28,414 nucleotides of DNA, from positions 1 through 28,414 of the forward strand of contig DGKJ01000094.1 in the NCBI GenBank assembly GCA_002387735.1, read 5' to 3'. Both the position numbers and the translations under genes were made by a program. Below the pieces are notes generated by a model that was not told the origin of the DNA, ran no database searches, and worked only from the letters and a program-made list of their open reading frames with translations. The first letter of the stretch is position 1, and each line of letters opens with the position of its first letter. Shown here piece after piece: positions 8,027 through 13,680 of the stretch. Origin of the DNA: Bacteriovoracaceae bacterium UBA4573. GTDB taxonomy: Bacteria; Bdellovibrionota; UBA1018; UBA923.

Positions 8027-8737
8027 TTATTCCCCCTTTATGGAGGGCATAGTTAGGGGCTGTGGCGACTTTGTCTGAATCATTAATCCGGTATCATCGC
8101 TTCGCAATACCCCTTCAAGGAACTGCTGATGGAGTTGGATTACCTGTTCAGGCTTCAAATTCCCGGTCATGATAGGCAGCAGCTTTCCTGCCGTTTCAAA
8201 CCGACGAAGTACTATTTGTAGGTGTTTGTAGGAATTGTAATTCCTCCAGCAAGCTATCGATAAAAAGGCCAATATCGCCGTGAGAAGCAATTTCGGAGCA
8301 ACAGCAATGAATAAGTAGAGATTTGCACCATGCTCTGGTGGATGAAGGCTAGCAAGATAGTCAACGACCTGCTTTGCATAGCAGATTCCGGTTCCAGCTA
8401 AGATAATCATGGAAGTAATCGAGCCAGCCAGCTAACCAAATGAGGCTGATCGAGCTGAATCACTGTCAGCTCCAAGCTCCGTATGCAAAGCATTGACCGC
8501 TTTTTTCTTGGAGAAGGCCTTTAGAGCTTCTGCAGACATATGGAGGTTCTTGATCACAGCATTTAGCGCCGTAATCTCAGTAGAAATCACCTTGATTTGT
8601 TCCTTCAGTACACACCGGTTGTAAGGCCGGATTTCAGTTAGGGGAGTGCTTTTGAACGGCTTATACTGGAGGTGCCTCGAGATCTGTCGCTCGAAAAAAG
8701 TGGACAAATATAATTCGTTATGCGAAACCCCCCTCAC
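8027..8737 (-). pseudogene. Membrane-protein gene interrupted by one in-frame TAG
   Basis: One reading frame runs from a GTG at 8735-8737 to the stop at 8027-8029, broken only by a TAG at 8432-8434. The upstream 101 residues are mostly helical and charged (VLKEQIKVISTEITALNAVI, possible coiled coil). Downstream of the TAG the same frame goes straight on with LAGSITSMIILAGTGICYAK and two transmembrane segments (AGSITSMIILAGTG and LYLFIAVAPKLLLTAILAFL). A soluble tail follows (LKPEQVIQLHQQFLEGVLR). No family is recognised. The GTG start is only 14 bases from the divergent peptide gene's ATG, so the 5' end may also have been cut when the island formed. Most likely it is a decaying remnant; a separately translated 127-residue membrane protein from the ATG at 8410 is possible. 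Confidence 0.55.
8709..8714 (+). promoter_or_regulatory. Candidate -10 element for the repeat-peptide gene
   Basis: A perfect TATAAT lies 38 bases before the ATG at 8752. No good -35 hexamer is seen at the right distance; the region around 8684-8692 is weak. If used, transcription would begin near 8721 and give a leader of about 31 bases. The promoter would sit inside the antisense pseudogene's 5' end. Confidence 0.45.
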
Positions 8738-8751
8738 TATTGGAGGATTAA

Positions 8752-8964
8752 ATGGAAAACAAGAAGGACATCAATCTGTCAGTGCTCGTAGACGAAGTAT
8801 TCGGTGAGTCTCGTGTTAACGGAGTTATTATCGACATTAACGGAAAAACCACCGCGAACAATGAGACAGCAAATCTTGATACTCTCGTTGACGAGGTGTT
8901 TGGTGAGTCTCGCGTTAATGGTGTTATTATCGACATCAGCAACAAATCAAGCAGCGACTTTTAG
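8752..8964 (+). CDS. 70-residue peptide with two identical 18-residue repeats; probable RiPP precursor
   Basis: A small gene with a strong ribosome site (GGAGG at 8742-8746, five bases before ATG). The peptide starts MENKKDINLSV, then carries LVDEVFGESRVNGVIIDI at residues 12-29 and again, identical, at 45-62. The two are joined by NGKTTANNETANLDT, and the tail is SNKSSSDF. Flanking residues also align (NLxx before, INGK/ISNK after), giving a 33-residue period. There is no signal peptide, no cysteine and no double-glycine leader motif. The repeats are rich in Asp, Glu and Asn between aliphatic residues, which suits beta-hydroxylation. It is followed by a terminator and then by an HExxH peptide hydroxylase gene. 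I infer a multi-core modified-peptide precursor; an alternative is a small binding protein or an antitoxin-like partner. Confidence 0.7.
   Translation: MENKKDINLSVLVDEVFGESRVNGVIIDINGKTTANNETANLDTLVDEVFGESRVNGVIIDISNKSSSDF
8785..8937 (+). repeat. Two 54-base in-frame repeats (8785-8838 and 8884-8937)
   Basis: The copies encode the same 18 residues but differ at eight codons (Val GTA/GTT, Glu GAA/GAG, Val GTA/GTG, Phe TTC/TTT, Arg CGT/CGC, Asn AAC/AAT, Gly GGA/GGT, Ile ATT/ATC). All differences are synonymous. This is an old duplication kept by selection on the peptide, not a recent copy. Confidence 0.9.
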
Positions 8965-8971
8965 TTTGAAT

Positions 8972-9012
8972 AAAAAGAACTGGGAAAATTTGAATTTCCC
9001 AGTTCTTTTTTT
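8972..9012 (+). terminator. Strong intrinsic terminator after the peptide gene
   Basis: A perfect 11-bp stem pairs GAACTGGGAAA (8977-8987) with TTTCCCAGTTC (8995-9005) around a 7-base loop. A-rich sequence precedes it and seven T follow. It ends immediately before the ATG of the hydroxylase gene, so that gene needs read-through or its own start signal. The arrangement would make far more peptide mRNA than enzyme mRNA. Confidence 0.9.
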
Positions 9013-9864
9013 ATGATGAAGGCTTCACTCAAAAAGGCACTTGCTGATATGAAGGTAGGCAAGTGGTGTTTTGATAGTTTTGTTCCCGCTATTAGAAAAG
9101 CGCTTGCCGCTCGCACCGCTTCAAAAAATTCAACACCAGAAAATTCGATATCTGGTCTTTCCCTTGCGGCACTCGAAGTAGCCAACAACGTCAGCTACGA
9201 TATCGTCATGCAGAGTCAAGATTCTCATCGCCCGGTAATAACCGGGCGGAGACCAGAGGACCCCAGGTCCGACGCATTTTGGAATCCCGTTTTGCAGCAG
9301 CTGAGTTATAAAGGGAAATATGGCATTGTAGATCTCAAGTCAGTCACCGCCAAAACGCGGGCATCCCTCGTTGATGCGTGTGCATGGATCGACGAAGTAG
9401 ATAATGACGCCTCCATCGCCCTTCGAACCCACTGTACTTATCTCTGCTGTACCGAGGGGGGAGAGTTTACTTCAGTATCGCTTCCTAAAGCCCTAGGTAT
9501 AATTTTCGTAAACCCGCGTGAAGATGTCTTAACCTTTAAAGATCTCGCCGTAATTCTTATTCATGAGCTAGGGCACCAGGAACTTTTTGCGTTGAATACT
9601 GCAGATCGACTTATAGATTTTAGCAGTGACAAAGAGCTGGTTCACTCTCCATTGCAAGGCTACTCGCGCCCCCCTATCGGTCGTCTTCATTCGGCCCATG
9701 CAATTTTTCGGATGCTAGCTTTTGAAATCAAAGCCAAACATCAGCATATCGACGGATTAAAGCGTGATCTTCGCAATACGATTGCTACCCTTAAAGAGAC
9801 ATCATTAACCCCATTTGGGCGAGCACTCGTCGATGACGTTTATCAAACATGGATAGATAAATAA
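9013..9864 (+). CDS. aKG-HExxH-type peptide beta-hydroxylase (mod_HExxH family)
   Basis: A 283-residue soluble protein. Residues 155-192 read SVSLPKALGIIFVNP then DLAVILIHELGHQELFAL, with HELGH at 184-188. This is followed by SPLQGYSRPPIGRLHSAHAIF at 212-232. That order (SxSxP, HExxHxxxxAL, then SPxxxxxRPxxGxLHxxxAF) is what I know of the HEXXH RiPP-modification domain (TIGR04267). Members of that family are described as alpha-ketoglutarate-dependent peptide beta-hydroxylases rather than proteases. The likely substrate is the repeat peptide encoded just upstream. The start is uncertain: ATGs at 9013 and 9016 directly follow the terminator with no SD, and ATG at 9049 (residue 13) has a weak AAAGG. 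It converges tail-to-tail, four bases apart, with the zincin gene. A plain zinc peptidase is the alternative. Confidence 0.75.
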   Translation: MMKASLKKALADMKVGKWCFDSFVPAIRKALAARTASKNSTPENSISGLSLAALEVANNVSYDIVMQSQDSHRPVITGRRPEDPRSDAFWNPVLQQLSYKGKYGIVDLKSVTAKTRASLVDACAWIDEVDNDASIALRTHCTYLCCTEGGEFTSVSLPKALGIIFVNPREDVLTFKDLAVILIHELGHQELFALNTADRLIDFSSDKELVHSPLQGYSRPPIGRLHSAHAIFRMLAFEIKAKHQHIDGLKRDLRNTIATLKETSLTPFGRALVDDVYQTWIDK

Positions 9865-9868
9865 GAAA

Positions 9869-10867
9869 TTAGATCAGAATGGCATCCAGCAGCTTACTCA
9901 TGTTTGAAGTTAAGTCGGGACTGTTTTTAAGCTGACCTAGATAATCAATGGTAACTGCTTCTCGGAGTGTTACGGGCAATCCATGGTGACGTAGGTAGAA
10001 CTCGTTAACGGTAAATTTAAAAAAATCATTCATGCGAAATGCATTAGAAAAAAATAAATCAGCATGTTTCATCAGTTCTTTTGTTTCATTGGGCTTTTCC
10101 AAACAAATCATCAGTAGGATAGATTCAATCATCTCGCACATTTCCGAATTAATGTGAGTGGAGAGAAAATGCGAACATAGGTATGCGAGCCACAAAAACA
10201 AAAACACCTTTTTTCCTCCGAATTCTTTTTCTAACCTGCATAACTGAACGGCCTCGTCGGGCTCCACGTAAAAAAAAGAATTCATTTTCAGAAACAGAAG
10301 GTCAGTCCTAGTGGGAAGCGTGGCCATGATTCTCGCTGCCTGTATCGATTCCGAAGTATTGGCAAAAGACTCACATAGGAACATCTTTAATAGCCCTTCA
10401 CGCCAGTCCTCTCCACGTAATAGGGTATTAAAGTTTTTCCCCGAGCATAAATACTCGTGTGATACGGCGTGGCTCGATTCGTGAAGAATACAGTTCGACT
10501 TAATCCCCAAGCGACTGATATGGTAGCCAGAAATTATTCTGCCCATGCTACCGTTAATTTCGCGCAGCACGGTAGTATTCCGAATTACTGGTATTTGCTT
10601 TTTCTCTAAAATTACATGCAATGCAATGAGGCTGAATACGTCGTAATTTCCGATATTATTCTCAATAAATTGGTAGTCGTGAGCAAGTAATAGTTCCCGG
10701 ATACGGCGGTGAATAAAACTACGCATTAGCAAATAACCATCTCCGAAAGCCAAGTCCTGTGCATTTTTTTGTTCACGAGTTGTCTGGTCGTGGATTTTCA
10801 TCAAGCGATGTAAGCTTAACCACTCGTCGTCGGGCGGATTTGTCTCAAGAAAAAATTTAGTTCTCAT
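9869..10867 (-). CDS. HExxH metalloenzyme of unknown family (gluzincin-like)
   Basis: A 332-residue protein without signal peptide. The motif CILHESSHAVSHEYL places HESSH at 129-133. A downstream LCESFANTSESIQ has a glutamate at about 166, which could be the third metal ligand of a gluzincin. A hydrophobic stretch near 224-238 (VFLFLWLAYLCSHFL) looks like a buried helix rather than a membrane span. It is not the same family as the HExxH hydroxylase on the opposite strand; the surroundings of the motif differ. It overlaps the JmjC gene by ATGA, so the two are co-translated. Possible roles are cleaving the modified peptide between its repeats, or a further modification. Neither can be decided from the sequence. 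Base composition is visibly AT-richer than in the flanking housekeeping genes. Confidence 0.6.
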   Translation of the reverse strand: MRTKFFLETNPPDDEWLSLHRLMKIHDQTTREQKNAQDLAFGDGYLLMRSFIHRRIRELLLAHDYQFIENNIGNYDVFSLIALHVILEKKQIPVIRNTTVLREINGSMGRIISGYHISRLGIKSNCILHESSHAVSHEYLCSGKNFNTLLRGEDWREGLLKMFLCESFANTSESIQAARIMATLPTRTDLLFLKMNSFFYVEPDEAVQLCRLEKEFGGKKVFLFLWLAYLCSHFLSTHINSEMCEMIESILLMICLEKPNETKELMKHADLFFSNAFRMNDFFKFTVNEFYLRHHGLPVTLREAVTIDYLGQLKNSPDLTSNMSKLLDAILI

Positions 10868-12087
10868 TTCGAAACAACCCGCAAAATGCCCAGTTCGGAT
10901 ATTAGTCCATAGAGGACGGTTTTGAGGTCAAATCCCTCAAACAGTGAGTCTATATCCAGATCACAGAGGCGCAGTTGTTTTTTTTCAATTACCAATCTAA
11001 AGAACTCTTCCGGAACACCCACCATCTTGTTGTTGTCAGTTTGAACTACGACAGTTCGAAATTCGGGAGTCGTTCGAATTCGATAGGGCACGTCTGAAAA
11101 CTCGAGTAAGGAACCAGTTGTTAGTGGACCGTGCTCGACATAGCTGCGCCGGGCGGCTTCAGTCCTTTCAGCGACCTGAGGAAGGGCCGGATAAAAGTCT
11201 CTGTACGAAGCAATGTCGGAATTAATAGCTAAATCTTTGAGATTGTTCGTGAGTTCTTCTGCCATCGAAAGGAAAAAAAATCTTGATTCTCTATTGTTGG
11301 ATTTATTGATAGGGACAAAATTACGCCATTGCTCGCGACTTCGCATTCGCCTCAAGGCTTCTTGGGTAAGATTGGAAAAAACATCGAACCAAGAGTCGTA
11401 CTCGAGTACAAACGAAGCATGGATCGAGTGCCCAGACATGCCTCGAGAACTCACCTCGTGAACCCAGCCTCTCGGAACATAAAACATATCACCAGGTTTT
11501 AGGACCACCTCTTGTTCATAAACAAGCTTGTGATCTACGCCATCGACCTGTTTATGAGGTTGCTTGAAAATTGCATTTGGATTGATGGGCCGCCAAATTT
11601 TCCATCGTTTTTCGCCCTCAATTTGAAATACAAAAACATCGTGTGGGTCGTAGTGACGTTTAGTTGTCTGCCCGCCTCGCGGGGTTACGAAACAAGCGAC
11701 GTCCACATTGCAACTAAATACACCTCCAAACCAATCCGCGAGCTCGGCGCACGCGCGCTCTTCGCTTTGAAGGTTGTTAAAAACTATAGATCCCATCTCT
11801 TGTTTAAAAAACGTTTCGGGGTTCTCCGGTTTTTCAACTAGGTCGCCACACGTTTTGTAGAATCGAGTTTTAACTTTTGAGGAGGATTTCGCTAAGGTCG
11901 CGAAAACGCGACTCAGCGAAAATAAGTCGCGTGTTATCTCTACGCCAGGATGAGCGTGAAAAACCCGCTTTTGAAAAAATTGTTTAATAAATTCATTAAA
12001 ATGGACTGTATTCAAAGTTTGCCTTGGGAGAAAATCTCTGTCCTTGAGCGATTCTTCGATAAATTTTTGAATATCTTCGCTTTCCAT
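10864..12087 (-). CDS. JmjC/cupin Fe(II)- and 2-oxoglutarate-dependent oxygenase
   Basis: A 407-residue protein of the RoxA(YcfD)/MINA53/NO66-like JmjC group. The iron site is visible: H145-Y-D147 in KRHYDPHDVFVFQIEGEKRW, and the distal histidine H210 in LKPGDMFYVPRGWVHEV. The C-terminal third (about 320-407) looks like the dimerisation plus winged-helix part of these enzymes. Family members hydroxylate Arg or His on ribosomal proteins; relatives in gene clusters act on other peptides. It is first gene of a two-gene minus-strand operon with the HExxH protein and divergent from the MFS exporter. The repeat peptide has Asp, Asn and Arg as candidate targets, but the substrate is inferred. No clear SD precedes the ATG at 12087. 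Confidence 0.82.
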   Translation of the reverse strand: MESEDIQKFIEESLKDRDFLPRQTLNTVHFNEFIKQFFQKRVFHAHPGVEITRDLFSLSRVFATLAKSSSKVKTRFYKTCGDLVEKPENPETFFKQEMGSIVFNNLQSEERACAELADWFGGVFSCNVDVACFVTPRGGQTTKRHYDPHDVFVFQIEGEKRWKIWRPINPNAIFKQPHKQVDGVDHKLVYEQEVVLKPGDMFYVPRGWVHEVSSRGMSGHSIHASFVLEYDSWFDVFSNLTQEALRRMRSREQWRNFVPINKSNNRESRFFFLSMAEELTNNLKDLAINSDIASYRDFYPALPQVAERTEAARRSYVEHGPLTTGSLLEFSDVPYRIRTTPEFRTVVVQTDNNKMVGVPEEFFRLVIEKKQLRLCDLDIDSLFEGFDLKTVLYGLISELGILRVVSK

Positions 12088-12147
12088 AAAGATGCGAACA
12101 GTGCCATAATTAACTGACTAAATCAATTATTTTATGGTAATCTTGGT
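12088..12147. promoter_or_regulatory. Divergent promoter region between oxygenase operon and exporter
   Basis: A 60-base AT-rich gap must carry the promoters for both directions. An inverted repeat CCATAA (12104-12109) and TTATGG (12132-12137) flanks it and could be an operator. I could not place convincing -35/-10 pairs. No regulator gene is seen in the island. Confidence 0.35.
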
Positions 12148-13332
12148 ATGTATATGCCCCTAACCACCACTACGCTCGGGCGAGACTTTTGGTTTTATCG
12201 CATCGGCAGACTCATCTCGGCCCTTGGCGATTTCAGCTCAACAATCGCCCTAAGTTGGTGGACCTTGGAAATGACTTCTTCGACAACCACTCTTGCGTCC
12301 ATTTTGGCTCCTGCTCTAGCGGTTCGTCTTGTTTTGACCCCGATTTTCGGCGTATTTGCTGACCGGTTCAACCGCAAAAAATTGGTAATTATTGGTGATA
12401 TTTACCGCGCATGCGTAGCCTTAGGCTTATATTTTTTTGCATCCAACGGAATTTTTAAACTCGAAATAATAATTTCGATACAAATTATAGAGGCCATGGG
12501 CTGTGCGTTTTTCAACTCTGCTTCCTTCGGAGTTTTACCGCTGGTCGTTCCGAAATCGAAACTTCCGCTCGCGATACAAAAAACGAAGATCCTAGTTTCT
12601 CTGGGAACGATTTTGGGAGGGAGTATCGGCGGGGGAGTCGTGACGTGGTTGGGCATTGCGGCTGCGTTTCTCCTCGACGCGGCAACGTTTTTCGCCGCTG
12701 CGCTATTTTCGGCACTAATTCGTATTCGAGCGGCGGAACCCCCGAAAAACTTTAGGTTTCACACGGAAATGCTAGGTGGATTGCGCGTATTACGAGACAA
12801 TTCCTCACTCGCCAATCTTGGCTTTACCGCAATGTTATTGAACTTCTTTCTTTTCCCGACAAAGCTGGCATTTCCCTTGCTCGCCAAACAGAGTTATGAG
12901 CTTCCTGCTTGGGCACTCGGCGCAATTCAGACTGGAATGGGTGTCGGGAGTGTCGTCGGGGCGCTCGTCTGTCACCTGTTCACAAAGCGTCTTCCAAAGG
13001 CTCGGGTGCTTACAATTGCAATCTGGGTTTTAGGAGCTTCGATCGCTCTAATGGGCTTAAAAACCCACTTCGCAGTGCTCTGCGCCATAGTTTTCATGGC
13101 GGGAGTGGGCTCCTCTTTAGCGAACCTAATCATCTCGACCAATCTGGCGCTAGAGACCCCCAAGACACACTTCTCGCGAGTAAGCTCGATTATTAGTGTA
13201 ATGTGTGAAGCCGTAGGCCCCCCAAGTTTGATGCTTGCCGGCATACTTCTCACAAACTTCGGAGTCAGCTTGGTTTTGGTTGGAATGGGAATCGGGGTTA
13301 TTGCGATCACACTGTTTAACTATCGCGACTAA
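12148..13332 (+). CDS. MFS exporter (EntS/MFS_3-like)
   Basis: A 394-residue transporter with about eleven to twelve hydrophobic helices. The opening FWFYRIGRLISALGDFSSTIALSWW and the motif A-like loop FGVFADRFNRKKLVIIGD (about 70-87) are typical of the MFS_3 group that includes the enterobactin exporter EntS. Many members sit in natural-product clusters as product exporters. ATGs at 12148 and 12154 are both possible starts; neither has a clear SD. It is divergent from the JmjC operon and is the last gene before the right island boundary, so export of the modified peptide, or self-protection, is a reasonable inference. Members moving other cargo are common. Confidence 0.85.
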   Translation: MYMPLTTTTLGRDFWFYRIGRLISALGDFSSTIALSWWTLEMTSSTTTLASILAPALAVRLVLTPIFGVFADRFNRKKLVIIGDIYRACVALGLYFFASNGIFKLEIIISIQIIEAMGCAFFNSASFGVLPLVVPKSKLPLAIQKTKILVSLGTILGGSIGGGVVTWLGIAAAFLLDAATFFAAALFSALIRIRAAEPPKNFRFHTEMLGGLRVLRDNSSLANLGFTAMLLNFFLFPTKLAFPLLAKQSYELPAWALGAIQTGMGVGSVVGALVCHLFTKRLPKARVLTIAIWVLGASIALMGLKTHFAVLCAIVFMAGVGSSLANLIISTNLALETPKTHFSRVSSIISVMCEAVGPPSLMLAGILLTNFGVSLVLVGMGIGVIAITLFNYRD

Positions 13333-13392
13333 TTCCTGTAGGACCGAACCGGAGAACCGCTCTCCAGCGCTAACCAATTGGAATGTATTGGA

Positions 13393-13420
13393 AAAAATTG
13401 GTAGCGGGGGTAGGGTTTGA
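13393..13420. repeat. Right copy of tRNA-fMet 3'-end-like direct repeat (putative attachment site)
   Basis: The first 18 bases equal those at 7835-7852. The part 13398-13420 matches 13542-13564, the 3' part of the intact tRNA-fMet gene, at 22 of 23 positions (CCA end, acceptor 3' strand, and into the T arm). Beyond that the tRNA similarity stops. It looks like a partial tRNA gene left by integration or by loss of a second tRNA copy. A 9-bp hairpin (13420-13428 with 13433-13441, loop of 4) follows but lacks a T run. Confidence 0.6.
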
Positions 13421-13492
13421 GTTTGGGCTCCTGCCCAAACTTACAATCCAGAGGCGGCTCACCATCCTGTTTCGCTTTATTGGAGGCCCCTG

Positions 13493-13542
13493 ACCAAATA
13501 AAAAAGGCCGTCTTAGCTTGCGCTTTGACAGCCTTTTTTATT

Positions 13543-13546
<4 letters not shown>
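13493..13546 (-). terminator. Terminator of the tRNA-fMet gene, pairing with its encoded CCA end
   Basis: A 16-bp perfect inverted repeat joins 13493-13508 with 13531-13546. On the minus strand it gives a GC step beside a T run (TTTTTTATTTGGT), as expected of an intrinsic terminator. The upstream arm begins with the tRNA's own ACCA 3' end, so stem formation would sequester the tRNA tail before processing. It could also stop plus-strand transcription coming from the MFS gene. Confidence 0.8.
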
Positions 13547-13619
<73 letters not shown>

Positions 13620-13639
13620 ATCCTATTCGTGAAGGGCCG

Positions 13640-13668
13640 ACAATAGAGATTCGCGGAATCAAAGTCAA
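13640..13668 (-). promoter_or_regulatory. Promoter of the tRNA-fMet gene
   Basis: Read on the minus strand, TTGACT (13663-13668) is followed after 17 bases by TATTGT (13640-13645), about 20 bases before the mature 5' end. The GC-rich stretch straight after the -10 (CGGCCC) is typical of stable-RNA promoters under stringent control. Confidence 0.75.
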
Positions 13669-13680
13669 CTGCTAGTTTTT

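Noticed and set aside
8785..8937. Two spaced repeats as a possible CRISPR array
   Set aside because: There are only two copies, they are protein-coding and differ at eight positions, and no Cas gene is present.
8748..8945. A 65-residue minus-strand frame that also contains a repeat
   Set aside because: It is the antisense shadow of the plus-strand repeat peptide. The differences between repeats are synonymous only in the plus frame, and the plus frame has the SD and terminator.
8752..8964. The repeat peptide as a lanthipeptide or graspetide precursor
   Set aside because: There is no cysteine, and no LanM, LanB/C or ATP-grasp gene is visible in the locus.
13420..13441. 9-bp hairpin as the MFS gene's terminator
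   Set aside because: The stem is perfect but no T run follows. The stronger structure at 13493-13546 serves better.
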